NCBI GenBank assembly: GCA_964353175.1
Contig: CAYGUX010000034.1
Location: forward strand, 1-27,988
DNA from: JAIYCX01 sp964353175
Lineage (GTDB): Bacteria; Bdellovibrionota_C; UBA2361; SZUA-149; DAOLCO01
Length of the DNA: 27,988 nucleotides
Direction: 5' to 3'
A program made the position numbers and the translations under genes. Under the pieces are notes generated by a model. That model ran no database searches, was not told the DNA's origin, and saw only the letters and a program-made list of their open reading frames with translations. How positions within the stretch are numbered: position 1 is the stretch's first letter; each line of letters opens with the position of its first letter. Below are positions 15,724 to 24,502 of the stretch, piece after piece.

Positions 15724-16515
15724 ATGAAATCGACCAAAAACACAATCCTTATTACCGGCGGAGCCACTGGAATCGGACGTGGGCTTGCGGAGGCTTATCT
15801 TGCTTTGGGTAATGATGTCATTATCTCTAGTCGCAGAAAGGAAGTTTTAGATAATGTCGTAGCTGAAAATCCTGGTATGAAGTCTCTGGCTTTTGATATT
15901 AGCGACGCTTCAAGTATTAGCGAATTTGTAGATATCATTACTCGTGAGTATCCGAATCTTAATGTCCTAATCAATAATGCAGGCATTATGCAAATGGAGG
16001 ATTTAGTTGGTAATTCAGAAAATCTTGATACGGCGGAGAAAACTATTGCAACTAATCTACTAGGTCCAATTCGCCTCACCGCTCAATTGTTACCCCATCT
16101 AAGAAAACAGCCCGAGTCTACAGTAATGATGGTTACATCCGGGCTAGCATTCACCCCACTTGCGCTAACTCCAACTTACAGCGCAACAAAAGCCGCAATT
16201 CACTCTTATGCCCAGTCTTTGCGTTATCAACTAAAAGACACTTCGGTAGAAGTTTTAGAACTTATACCACCTTACGTTGCAACGACCCTAACTGGTGAGC
16301 ATCAAGCAAGCGATCCCGCAGCGATGCCTTTAGATGAATATCTAACAGAATCTATTGAGATCTTAATGCAAGATCCAACACCACCTGAAATCTGCGTAAA
16401 GAGAGTTCTTCCTTTACGAGATGCTCCGGAGAAGGGAAAAGAGCATTATCAAGAGGTATTTCTTCAGTTGAATAAGGCGCGTGCGGAGGCAGCGGCTGCT
16501 AGGGCGAAGGGGTAG
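15724..16515 (+). CDS. Short-chain dehydrogenase/reductase (DltE-like SDR)
   Basis: A 263-residue classical SDR. The ATG at 15724 was chosen because it follows AGGA at 7 nt and puts the Rossmann motif at the usual place; an upstream ATG at 15634 would add a basic tail overlapping the Lrp relic. Key residues are the cofactor-binding TGGATGIG at 11-18, NNAG at 84-87, catalytic Asn111, Ser139, and YSATK with Tyr152 and Lys156. The SRR at 36-38 after strand 2 suggests preference for NADP(H). The closest style is DltE/YdfG-type oxidoreductases. The substrate is unknown. It follows the regulator relic on the same strand and ends 6 bp from the convergent 818-residue gene. Confidence 0.9.
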   Translation: MKSTKNTILITGGATGIGRGLAEAYLALGNDVIISSRRKEVLDNVVAENPGMKSLAFDISDASSISEFVDIITREYPNLNVLINNAGIMQMEDLVGNSENLDTAEKTIATNLLGPIRLTAQLLPHLRKQPESTVMMVTSGLAFTPLALTPTYSATKAAIHSYAQSLRYQLKDTSVEVLELIPPYVATTLTGEHQASDPAAMPLDEYLTESIEILMQDPTPPEICVKRVLPLRDAPEKGKEHYQEVFLQLNKARAEAAAARAKG

Positions 16516-16521
16516 TAGTTA

Positions 16522-18978
16522 CTAATTTTTCTCATTATTTTCATTTAGCAAACCATAGTTTCTCAATTTGCCAAGTACCTCCTCTTTAAATTTATTAGAT
16601 GTAAGTATTTTTGTGAGACGCTCTGCAATCATTGTTGTCATTCCGTCAGTAACTTCAATCCCTTTAAAATCATAAACTCTACCTAGGACCAAAGTACCAA
16701 GCTGACCTGCAATGTTAGCAAACTCAGGCTTTTTTATATTGATGTCGCTAACTAATATCTTATGTTTTGGGTCTTTGTATTGCGTAGCAATGGCATTGCC
16801 AACTAGTTCACTAACTACTTCTTCAACAATTAATTTTTGAATTATCTTTTCTGAATCAGTAAGCGCATTCGGTGTTTCACTCATTTTTTCAATTTCTATT
16901 TTAGTTTGTTTAGAACTAAGAGGTCTGAAAATAGTACTCTCAATAACGTGAACAGCCTCATTGGCTAATGTCGTTAATAAAGCATTTTCCAATGACTGAC
17001 CGGTTTGTTGTGCTAGGGATTCTATTACGGGAAGGTTTAAGTAAACTTCTTTTCTTGAAGGTACGGTTATAGCGCCGATCCTGTCAGTGGCAATGGCTCG
17101 CAGATCAGCAGGTATAGTTTCATCATCTTGATCCATTACCCTAAATTTATAATCCTTATCCGCAGCTTCCTTTGCGAAGCGATCCATAAAGCTATTTGCA
17201 TCCGCAAATTTATCTAGATAAGACTGCAAATTGGCCTCAAAGTTTTCAGATCTTAACTCTTCTAATTTGGGCTGCAAGAAACTTATACCCTCCTCTAAGG
17301 CTTTAATTCTGAAATGGTTACCCGATGAGTCTAAGGCCTTCAGCTGCTTAGACCAGTCAGTAAATTCGGGAATTGACCTTTGTAAGAGCTCGGATAATTC
17401 CCCTTTTTCGCCTCTACTAGCTTCATAACAACTATCTCTAATAGAGCTAGTTATTGTAAAAATGATTTTCCTATGTACTTCATTGTCAGGATCCTTCATA
17501 CAATCCCTCATTATCGCCATAATTTTTTCTACCCCTTCTACAGAATTAATGCCAGAAAGATATTTGATACTAGATTCTAAAAAATACTGATCATTAAAAT
17601 CTCTTTCGTGCTCATACGAATCACCATTCTCCTTGATTCTTTGGAAGTACTCCAATCTAGTATCTATAGCCTTGATTAATAAAGCTTCTTGCTCAGATTC
17701 TGAAAAATTAAGGTCTCTCATTACTCGATAAAGATAGGTTTCTTGACCCATTGTATGATTACTATTCTCTGCAAAGATCTTACCAACTTGATCCGTGGCA
17801 AATTGCTTAAATTCCTCCTTAGTCATGGAATCTATGTTTACGCCAAATGCTTTGCCTAGTTCTAATGGCTCATACCTATCATATAGTATAATTGGTTTTT
17901 CCATTTCCGGAAATTTTGCCTGTAGCTCCATTAAGTCTGTAGTTTCTTTTCCTGTTCTATCTACATTCATTAATCTAGAGTGAATTTCTCGCGCTAGTTT
18001 ATAGTCCTTGCTAGCTAAACTAGATCCCAAATCCTCTAATTGAGAAGCAGTTTCGGCTCTTATTTCCTTAAATTCTTTTAATCTGTCAGCACTTGGCTCC
18101 AAAAGATAGGTAGACCTACACCAAGGTGCAGAGACTATTTTAAATCCCTTTCCGCCATCGGACGGTGGGTTAAGTTCTTCAGGGAAATTTCTAACATTCC
18201 CTGAAACTTGAATTACATCGCCTATCATCGGCTTTTTCCCAGCAGCAGTCTCCAATCCAGGACTAGCTTCGAATTCCACACTTTTATCTACTAATACATC
18301 AAGGAATTCGCCCTCTTTTATCTTGAGCTTGAGCACTAAATTATGGCTACCTTCCATTTCCATAATCGAAATAACCTCACCCTGCACCAATGCTTTTGTA
18401 CCTGGTTTTAACTTCTGAACAGAGTCAAAATTTGGATTTACTATCATGTCTGATTGTAATGCTAGTGCCTTAGCCGGATAGTCAAACATATTCGAGATAA
18501 GATATTTACCTTCTCCTTGTATCTCCAACACACCTTTATAAACATTACCAGGATTTTGCATATAAGACTTATGTTCTTCGGGAGTAACGGACATCACAAA
18601 TCGATCCGCAGATGTTTCGCTACCGTACTCAACAAGTAGGCTAATTTTAGTATTGTCTATTTGACCCTGTGCATCGATCACAGCTACTACTCGCATTTCT
18701 TCAACAAAAACTTTCTCCCCTACATTGAAGGGAATTTTGGCTCCCTCTTTCTGTCTTTCAAACTTTTCCTCCCAGTCAGTTGATCCCTTCTTGATTGCTT
18801 CAAATTCATTAACTGGATCCCTAGCCTTATCATTTTTCTGTTCACGATTATCTGGAACTGGAGGCATTGCAACTTCTAGAAATTGATCTTGATTTGTTTG
18901 AGATTCTTGAATGGGCTTAGTAGCCTTTGCGCCTTGCGTTAAAACCGCTGAACTATTTTGAAGTGTAGTAATACCCAT
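16522..18978 (-). CDS. Large protein of unknown function with degenerate zincin-like motif
   Basis: An 818-residue protein with no signal peptide; AAAGG precedes the ATG. The first 60 residues are low-complexity and Gln/Asn/Lys-rich. Residues at about 80-290 are beta-rich and include two stretches that look OB-like (KVFVEEMRVVAVIDAQGQ, KALVQGEVISIMEMEG). Residues 300-610 are strongly helical. Near the C-terminus, TVPSRKEVYLNLPVIESLAQ leads to LANEAVHVIES at about 671-681, which looks like a gluzincin helix HExxH with the first His replaced by Asn (NEAVH). A following EEVVSELVGNAIA helix (about 719-731) is where a third ligand would be. It may be an inactive or altered metallopeptidase-fold protein. 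No family is recognised. Confidence 0.7.
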   Translation of the reverse strand: MGITTLQNSSAVLTQGAKATKPIQESQTNQDQFLEVAMPPVPDNREQKNDKARDPVNEFEAIKKGSTDWEEKFERQKEGAKIPFNVGEKVFVEEMRVVAVIDAQGQIDNTKISLLVEYGSETSADRFVMSVTPEEHKSYMQNPGNVYKGVLEIQGEGKYLISNMFDYPAKALALQSDMIVNPNFDSVQKLKPGTKALVQGEVISIMEMEGSHNLVLKLKIKEGEFLDVLVDKSVEFEASPGLETAAGKKPMIGDVIQVSGNVRNFPEELNPPSDGGKGFKIVSAPWCRSTYLLEPSADRLKEFKEIRAETASQLEDLGSSLASKDYKLAREIHSRLMNVDRTGKETTDLMELQAKFPEMEKPIILYDRYEPLELGKAFGVNIDSMTKEEFKQFATDQVGKIFAENSNHTMGQETYLYRVMRDLNFSESEQEALLIKAIDTRLEYFQRIKENGDSYEHERDFNDQYFLESSIKYLSGINSVEGVEKIMAIMRDCMKDPDNEVHRKIIFTITSSIRDSCYEASRGEKGELSELLQRSIPEFTDWSKQLKALDSSGNHFRIKALEEGISFLQPKLEELRSENFEANLQSYLDKFADANSFMDRFAKEAADKDYKFRVMDQDDETIPADLRAIATDRIGAITVPSRKEVYLNLPVIESLAQQTGQSLENALLTTLANEAVHVIESTIFRPLSSKQTKIEIEKMSETPNALTDSEKIIQKLIVEEVVSELVGNAIATQYKDPKHKILVSDINIKKPEFANIAGQLGTLVLGRVYDFKGIEVTDGMTTMIAERLTKILTSNKFKEEVLGKLRNYGLLNENNEKN

Positions 18979-19052
18979 AAAAACCTTTAAACTATTTTAG
19001 GCGTTATTCGAAAAATTCAATAAAACGTAACATTAATTCTAATCTTCTCAGT

Positions 19053-19066
19053 GGTCTGCTGAAAAA
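19053..19066. mobile_element. Solo end remnant of the MITE-like element
   Basis: GGTCTGCTGAAAAA matches the inverted right end of the MITE copies (GGCCTGCTGAAAAA) at 13 of 14 positions. No partner end is visible nearby, so it is a relic of excision or decay. Confidence 0.35.
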
Positions 19067-19321
19067 CTCAGTCTGAGGTCTTTTATTCCCTAGTAGCCTA
19101 CCTGCTTAAACAAGTGTCTAAAAATATTAGATTTTAGGCCGTATGGAAAGTGGGGGGCAATCCTCACGCAAGATCTTTTTAGCGGGTGCGCCTTAGATTT
19201 GCTTATGTTGACATGCAGAATATGCCAGTATGAGTTTCTATTCCCCTTCAATCTGTTAAGATGAATAGTGCCTTTTATAGGGCTGTTTTTTTACATTCTT
19301 TTTTGGGTAGAAGTTGTAGCT

Positions 19322-19494
19322 GCGTATTCATCGTAGGTGTTTGTATTCCTAGGGTGAATACGCGGTGACGCGACAGGTTAAATTGGGTTTTTCTTTTCGT
19401 GTTAAGATGACAAAATACAAAACCTTCTTGATTGGCAGGAAGGCTAGCTAAGCAATTTTTCACCATGATTACCTAAGTTGGTAAAGCATGGTGA
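19322..19494 (+). promoter_or_regulatory. Noncoding leader with two hairpins upstream of the 323-residue gene
   Basis: The gap 18979-19524 has no convincing gene. It carries a perfect 9-bp inverted repeat (GCGTATTCA 19322-19330 with TGAATACGC 19355-19363). About 100 bp further is a compact hairpin 19460-19494, in which TCACCATG pairs with CATGGTGA and TTACC with GGTAA around a 6-nt loop. The hairpin ends 16 nt before the ribosome-binding site GGGGAG (19511-19516), so it may affect translation of the following gene. Confidence 0.4.
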
Positions 19495-19524
19495 GGCTAT
19501 GTTTTAGTTAGGGGAGATAGAAAA

Positions 19525-20496
19525 ATGTACGAAAGACTTCGTTGTTGCTTGGGTGATTTCGATATTGTTGTTACGGATGGAAACGATAGAGCGGTAGTTG
19601 TTATCTCTGCTCTTAGAGCTCTCTTTTCCAGAAAGTTTGGGATTGCGTATCTCCAGTCAGGAGAGTGCGGGGGAGTGACGTTATCCAGTAAAAAGGGTAG
19701 CAAGGCTCTTTTGGTTTCCCTCTCTTCTGGTATTTCTGCTCATGCTGGAATCTCGCAGGGGAGAGACCTACTTAGAGAGCTGGAACAGAACGGTATTTCG
19801 GTCGTGGGAATTCTGGATACCCAAGTAAGGGGATTTTGGGAGGAGGTGTTTCCGAATTCGCAAGCCTACAGTGGTATCGCCCTAAAGCCGGAGGAGTTTG
19901 GGAAAGCGGATCTTGATTCTGGTAAACGGTCTGCATCGGACAGTGTTCCTCAACTGCTTATGGAGTTGATGAGAAGTTCAGGAGAAGAAGATATCCCAGC
20001 TTATGTATGGGATATCTTGTCTCCCCCAAACCTTACTACCATTCAGGAACTAGTTGCTGACGTTGCTGGTTCGAGTGCGAAACGCTTAGATAAAACAAGG
20101 TTCTCAGCAATGGTATCACTATTTAGTAAGTCGATAGAACCAAATCAAAAGATTCTTAACTGGATCAAAAGTGCGAATAGGCAGCGGGCCGATTGCCAAC
20201 TTGCTCTGAGAGATGCGGAACATCATGGGAATGATGTTTGGTCGGTTAGGCAACCTATGCCATTGACCAAGATCACAGTTACCGTTGTAAACGATATTCT
20301 GGCAACGAAGAGATCAAAGGCAATCGTAGTTAGGCTCACCCAAGGCCGCCTAGGATTTGTGATGAGGGATGCTTTGAGGTTAGAGTTTCATGAAGCTTTG
20401 AGCGATGGTGAAATTCCATACTTAGAAGAAGGCTTAAGCACCGGAGTCGAGGAAGCTTATTTCAACGAGGTGGTTTCAGTCCTGAAGCAGCTCTAG
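19525..20496 (+). CDS. Protein of unknown function
   Basis: A 323-residue cytoplasmic protein with a good ribosome-binding site (GGGGAG, 8-nt spacing). The N-terminal 120 residues look like an alternating alpha/beta fold (FDIVVTDGNDRAVVVISAL, KALLVSLSSGISAHAGISQG, GISVVGILDTQ). The middle is helical with an HTH-like stretch TTIQELVADVAGSSAKRLDKTRFSAMV, and the C-terminal part is beta-rich (KITVTVVNDILATKR, KAIVVRLTQGRLGFV). I do not recognise a family, and no catalytic motif stands out. It lies 147 bp upstream of katG on the same strand without a visible terminator, so weak co-transcription is possible. Confidence 0.65.
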   Translation: MYERLRCCLGDFDIVVTDGNDRAVVVISALRALFSRKFGIAYLQSGECGGVTLSSKKGSKALLVSLSSGISAHAGISQGRDLLRELEQNGISVVGILDTQVRGFWEEVFPNSQAYSGIALKPEEFGKADLDSGKRSASDSVPQLLMELMRSSGEEDIPAYVWDILSPPNLTTIQELVADVAGSSAKRLDKTRFSAMVSLFSKSIEPNQKILNWIKSANRQRADCQLALRDAEHHGNDVWSVRQPMPLTKITVTVVNDILATKRSKAIVVRLTQGRLGFVMRDALRLEFHEALSDGEIPYLEEGLSTGVEEAYFNEVVSVLKQL

Positions 20497-20589
20497 CCTA
20501 CTTTAGAGCAAATATCGAGAACGCATCTTGGCGCAAAGGTTTTCCCCTCTGCGTCACTGCGTTTTCTTCTATTTATTTTGCATCACGCT

Positions 20590-20627
20590 GTATCGATGAT
20601 ACCATCATACTCAAATATATTCTGAGT
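20590..20627 (+). promoter_or_regulatory. Two palindromes upstream of katG
   Basis: GTATC-GAT-GATAC (20590-20602) and ACTCA-N9-TGAGT (20609-20627) lie between a possible -35 (TTGCAT at 20578) and the katG ribosome-binding site AAGGAG (20631-20636). KatG genes are commonly controlled by peroxide or iron regulators binding near the promoter. Neither palindrome is a textbook OxyR, PerR or Fur box, so the regulator is open. Confidence 0.3.
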
Positions 20628-20643
20628 TTTAAGGAGAAAAAAG

Positions 20644-22830
20644 ATGAGCAAGTGTCCATTTTCTGGTGAGGGTAAAAAGCATACAGTTGGTAGTGTTAGG
20701 TCAAATAGAGACTGGTGGCCTAATCAACTCAATCTAAAAATCCTTCATCAGCATTCTGGCTTATCAGATCCTATGGGCGAGGATTTTGATTATAAAAAAG
20801 AATTCAGCAGTCTCGATCTTCAAGAGATTAAAAAAGACATTTTTACATTGATGACAGACTCACAAGACTGGTGGCCTGCGGATTATGGCCATTATGGACC
20901 GCTATTTATTCGAATGGCTTGGCATAGTGCGGGAACATATCGCACCGGTGATGGTAGGGGTGGAGCGGGGACTGGTAATCAACGTTTTGCCCCATTAAAT
21001 AGTTGGCCAGATAATGCAAACTTAGACAAGGCTCGATTTTTACTATGGCCTATTAAACAAAAGTACGGAAAAAAGATTTCTTGGGCTGATCTTATGATTT
21101 TAGCTGGGAACTGCGCCTTGGAATCAATGGGATTAAAAACTTTTGGTTTCGCTGGAGGAAGGGAAGATATCTGGGAGCCAGAAGAAGATATTTACTGGGG
21201 ACAAGAAGCAGAATGGCTAGGAGATAAAAGATACTCAGGGGACCGAGATCTAGAGAATCCATTAGCCGCAGTTCAAATGGGATTGATCTATGTTAATCCG
21301 GAAGGTCCAAACGGGAATCCTGATCCACTTGCCTCTGCATTAGATATAAGAGAGACATTTGCTAGAATGGCTATGAACGACGAAGAGACTGTCGCCTTAG
21401 TTGCTGGCGGACATACCTTTGGAAAATGCCATGGCGCAGGTGATGCTAAGCAAGTAGGGCCTGAGCCAGAGGGTGCTGGGATCGAAGATCAGGGCCTAGG
21501 GTGGAAAAATAGTATGGGCTCAGGTAAGGGGGTCGATACTATCACTAGTGGTATCGAGGGCGCTTGGACTACCAATCCTATCAAGTGGGACAATGGATAC
21601 TTTGAAGCCCTGCTTGGCTTTGAATGGGAACTAACTAAAAGCCCCGCGGGAGCCAATCAGTGGACACCTAAGAATGGAGGTGGTGCAAACACAGTACCAG
21701 ACGCTCACGATCCAAAGAAAAGTCACGCCCCAATGATGACTACAGCGGACATGGCCTTAAAGATGGACCCAATCTATGAAAAGATCTCAAGGCGTTTCTT
21801 TGAGAATCCAGATCAATTCGCAGACGTCTTTAGTAGAGCTTGGTTTAAACTTACTCACAGAGACATGGGCCCCAAGGCTTGTTACCTAGGAAGTGAAGTG
21901 CCTGCAGAGGATCTTGTCTGGCAAGACCCTCTTCCTAAGGCCACTTACAAGATGATTGATAGTTCAGATATTTCAAACCTTAAAGAGAAAATTATCGCTT
22001 CAGGATTATCTGTTTCTAAATTGGTTTACACCGCATGGTCTGTAGCTTCTACTTTTAGAGGGTCTGATAAGAGAGGAGGCGCAAACGGGGCGCGGATTAG
22101 ATTAGCTCCACAAAAAGAATGGGAAGTAAATCAACCCTCGCAACTAAAAGAAGTTTTAGGGATACTTGAAGGAATCCAAACACAATTTAATCAAGCTCAA
22201 ACAAGCGGTAAGATGGTTTCTTTGTCGGATCTCATTGTATTAGCAGGAGTTGTTGGGATTGAAACAGCGGCTAAAAATGCTGGACATAAGATTAGTGTGC
22301 CGTTTACTGCTGGAAGGGTGGATGCCTCACAAGAACAAACAGATGTTGAGGCCTTCGAGGTTCTTGAACCTTTTGCAGATGGATTTAGAAATTATGTTAA
22401 AGGCGCATTGCCTGTTTCTGAAGAAGAACTATTGTTAGATAAGGCTCAGCTTTTAAAGCTTACTGCTCCTGAGATGACTGTTTTACTTGGTGGAATGAGG
22501 GTGTTGGGCGCTAACTTTGGAGACACTGAACATGGAGTTTTTACGAAGAGAAAAGAGACTCTAAGTAATGACTTTTTTGTTAACCTACTAGATCTTTCTA
22601 CTACTTGGGCACCATCGGCAAAGGATGCTAGAGTTTTTGAAGGAAGGGGTAGATCTAATGGAGAGATTGAGTGGACTGGTACTAGAGCTGATCTAGTTTT
22701 CGGTTCTAACTCTCAACTTAGAGCGATTGCTGAAGTTTATGCGTGTGATGATTCAGGGGAGAAATTTGTAGGTGATTTTGTTTCTGCTTGGGTTAAGGTT
22801 ATGGATGCTGATCGCTTTGATTTGAGGTAG
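20644..22830 (+). CDS. katG: Catalase-peroxidase KatG
   Basis: A 728-residue bifunctional haem enzyme that removes hydrogen peroxide by catalase and peroxidase reactions. It is full length for bacterial KatG, with both the catalytic N-terminal and the non-haem C-terminal halves. The distal triad is Arg90, Trp93 and His94 in RMAWHSAGTYR. The Met-Tyr-Trp crosslink residues are in place as Trp93, Tyr216 (IYVNPEGPNG) and Met242. The proximal haem ligand is His257 in GGHTFGKCHGAG. The N-terminus MSKCPFSG is typical. No signal peptide is present, so it is cytoplasmic. The ribosome-binding site AAGGAG lies 7 nt from the ATG. A long hairpin follows the stop by 5 bp and may end or protect the transcript. 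Confidence 0.98.
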   Translation: MSKCPFSGEGKKHTVGSVRSNRDWWPNQLNLKILHQHSGLSDPMGEDFDYKKEFSSLDLQEIKKDIFTLMTDSQDWWPADYGHYGPLFIRMAWHSAGTYRTGDGRGGAGTGNQRFAPLNSWPDNANLDKARFLLWPIKQKYGKKISWADLMILAGNCALESMGLKTFGFAGGREDIWEPEEDIYWGQEAEWLGDKRYSGDRDLENPLAAVQMGLIYVNPEGPNGNPDPLASALDIRETFARMAMNDEETVALVAGGHTFGKCHGAGDAKQVGPEPEGAGIEDQGLGWKNSMGSGKGVDTITSGIEGAWTTNPIKWDNGYFEALLGFEWELTKSPAGANQWTPKNGGGANTVPDAHDPKKSHAPMMTTADMALKMDPIYEKISRRFFENPDQFADVFSRAWFKLTHRDMGPKACYLGSEVPAEDLVWQDPLPKATYKMIDSSDISNLKEKIIASGLSVSKLVYTAWSVASTFRGSDKRGGANGARIRLAPQKEWEVNQPSQLKEVLGILEGIQTQFNQAQTSGKMVSLSDLIVLAGVVGIETAAKNAGHKISVPFTAGRVDASQEQTDVEAFEVLEPFADGFRNYVKGALPVSEEELLLDKAQLLKLTAPEMTVLLGGMRVLGANFGDTEHGVFTKRKETLSNDFFVNLLDLSTTWAPSAKDARVFEGRGRSNGEIEWTGTRADLVFGSNSQLRAIAEVYACDDSGEKFVGDFVSAWVKVMDADRFDLR

Positions 22831-22834
22831 GGAG

Positions 22835-22914
22835 TTAGGCTTGGGTTGGGCAGGCCCTCTCCTTGCAAACGAGTACTTTGACCTGCGGAGAGGGCCTGCC
22901 CGACACAAGCCTAA
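22835..22914 (+). terminator. Long hairpin after katG
   Basis: A near-perfect 28-bp stem: TTAGGCTTG pairs with CAAGCCTAA, and GGGCAGGCCCTCTCC (22848-22862) pairs perfectly with its complement at 22887-22901, around a 24-nt loop. It lacks a T-run, so it could be a strong RNA-protecting hairpin or a palindromic repeat rather than a classic terminator. Confidence 0.55.
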
Positions 22915-22974
22915 TGGATACTGCCTCCGCCCCCGGATAGGCTCACTCTCTTATTTTCGTTTTGATTTTCTCCC

Positions 22975-23018
22975 TGTCATCCAGAGTGAAGTGCGTTAGC
23001 ACTGAAGCGTGGGATCTC
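22975..23018. repeat. Single REP-like unit
   Basis: TGTCATCCAGAGTGAAGTGC and onward to GGGATCTCA, with hairpin AGTGC-GTTA-GCACT at 22990-23003. It shares the TGTCAT...GTGG/GATCTCA plan with the units at 4757-4847 and 23365-23446. Confidence 0.55.
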
Positions 23019-23087
23019 ATTAGTTTAGAGTTTTTTAAGGTGCGGAGCCACGGCCATTAAGTTAAGAAGAAAAAGCCGGCGAGGATT

Positions 23088-23330
23088 GCCTGCCGTGAGT
23101 ATCACCGAAAGGCCGCGTCCCCAGGAATTCTTGTCTAAAACATTAGGATAACCCCTGGGAACGCCAGGCTCCTGCCTGGCAAGACAGTAAAATCTTCTCC
23201 TAGGTTAACACCCATGACCTCAGGGGTCGCCACTACAGTACATCCAAGAAATTCAGCAAATGAATCCTTGTTCTTTTGATGCATTAACCCACTCGAAAGG
23301 GCGAAGAGCCCTGTCTCATCTGGATTTTAG
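23088..23330. repeat. Cluster of short GC-rich hairpins in a gene-free region
   Basis: Begins with the GCCTGCCGTGAG motif shared with 30-41. It then carries CCCAGG/CCTGGG (23120-23125, 23154-23159), the perfect hairpin GCCAGGC-TCCT-GCCTGGC (23163-23180) and an AGGGC-GAAGA-GCCCT hairpin at about 23298-23312. No open frame of note is present in 22915-23555. Confidence 0.5.
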
Positions 23331-23340
23331 TTGCACTTAA

Positions 23341-23470
23341 GGGTCTGTTGCGAAATATCAATATTGTCATTGCGAGGAGCGAAGCGACGTGGCAATCTCA
23401 AACAATTACAGATAGTTGAGATTGCCACGCTTCGCTCGCAATGACAAATATTTCATTTTTCAGCAGGCCC
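23341..23470. mobile_element. MITE-like element with internal REP pair and flanking direct repeats
   Basis: The ends are GGGTCTGTTG at 23341 and CAGCAGGCCC to 23470, imperfect inverted repeats matching at 8 of 10 positions. The element is flanked by ACTTAA on both sides (23335-23340 and 23471-23476), consistent with a target-site duplication. The interior is a long hairpin of two opposed REP units (23365-23446; arms of 12 and 13 perfectly paired bases). It encodes nothing. A second copy lies at 27553-27630. Confidence 0.7.
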
Positions 23471-23555
23471 ACTTAAGGCTTGGAAATAATGAGATAGCAT
23501 TTTACAAATTAAGAAGTGGCCCCGCTAATTAAGGAATGCTTCCGTAGAAAATAGG

Positions 23556-23713
23556 ATGAAGATAGTGATAGATGTGCGAGAAGAAGTAAACGAATTTTTT
23601 GACTCCTTGGGTTTACCGTAGATGATTTGCTTGTTCCAATCGATTCCGCCCCAGAACAATCAAAGCTCAGGCGCATTCTATTCTCTAAAATTAAGGTAAT
23701 TTACTATCGATAA
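23556..23713 (+). pseudogene. Frameshifted small-gene relic
   Basis: ATG at 23556 opens MKIVIDVREEVNEFFDSLG, and a TAG stops the frame at 23619. In the frame that begins one base earlier, the reading continues without a stop as VDDLLVPIDSAPEQSKLRRI to a TAA at 23711-23713. Both halves have coding-like, charged composition, and one restored base in the TTGGGTTTACC stretch would give a protein of about 52 residues. No family is recognised. Its 3' end overlaps the end of the convergent DsbA-like gene. Confidence 0.45.
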
Positions 23714-24479
23714 GGTTCTTAAATTTAGCAATAGGCTGAGCTCCCATTATCTGCTCTCCATTGATATAGAATGCGGGAGTTCCTTCTATGCCTAGTTCTT
23801 TTGCAGCATTGCGATCCCTTAAGACGATTTTCATAGCTGCTTCACTAGTTTGACAATCCCTAAACTTATTAATATCTAGTCCGATTTTTTCAGCAATAGT
23901 AGGGATTGATTCTATCGTTGGCTTATTATCTTTGTCATATAAATGAGATAGATAAGTTTCATACTTATTCTGCTCTCCAGCGCATTGTGCCGCCTCCGCC
24001 AGTTTCATTTCTAACTCTCTAGCAATAAGTGGATACTCACGAAAAACTATCTTAACTTTCCCTTGTTCTACATAGTTGGACTTTATCCAAGGAATTATAT
24101 TGTTATATGCATACTTACACATTCCACATTTAATGTCTTGGAATATCTCTATGGTGACAGGAGCATCAATAGGACCTATAGAAGAATTGAAAGAGATTTT
24201 ACCCTTTTCTATTTTTTTTCTATTTTTTTGAATCTTAAGAACTTTTTTACTAGCTTTTACCCCATAATGCCTAGCTATTAAAATTTCTTTCGTAACTTCT
24301 TCACTCGAGCCTTTTTCTTGAATTTTCTGATATAAGGTATCGCTTTTAATAGCCATGCTCTTTGAGGTAAGCGAGTTGTAATGTTGTTTAGCATCAATAC
24401 TGCTATCTGTTTTTCTAATTCCCGGCACTCCAATGAAGATTAATAAACATAGAGTCATTGATGCGATAATAACCTTCAT
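23691..24479 (-). CDS. DsbA-family thiol:disulfide oxidoreductase
   Basis: A 262-residue periplasmic thioredoxin-fold enzyme. It has an N-terminal signal or signal-anchor segment (residues 3-20, hydrophobic) and a helical region to about residue 95. The DsbA/Com1-like domain follows: DAPVTIEIFQDIKC, the redox motif CGMC at 118-121, a helical insertion, and the cis-proline loop GTPAFYING with Pro235. Two further cysteines (Cys166 and Cys209) may form a structural bond. Such enzymes oxidise, or with a partner isomerise, cysteines of exported proteins. It starts 23 bp after the stop of the 60-cysteine exported protein on the same strand, with ribosome-binding site AAGGAA, so that protein is its likely client. 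No DsbB or DsbD partner is seen in the window. Confidence 0.88.
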   Translation of the reverse strand: MKVIIASMTLCLLIFIGVPGIRKTDSSIDAKQHYNSLTSKSMAIKSDTLYQKIQEKGSSEEVTKEILIARHYGVKASKKVLKIQKNRKKIEKGKISFNSSIGPIDAPVTIEIFQDIKCGMCKYAYNNIIPWIKSNYVEQGKVKIVFREYPLIARELEMKLAEAAQCAGEQNKYETYLSHLYDKDNKPTIESIPTIAEKIGLDINKFRDCQTSEAAMKIVLRDRNAAKELGIEGTPAFYINGEQIMGAQPIAKFKNLIDSKLP

Positions 24480-24502
24480 TTTATTATATTCCTTAAAGAG
24501 GT

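Noticed and set aside
19275..19466. 63-codon minus-strand frame
   Set aside because: It has no ribosome-binding site, covers an inverted repeat and a hairpin, and its composition does not look coding.
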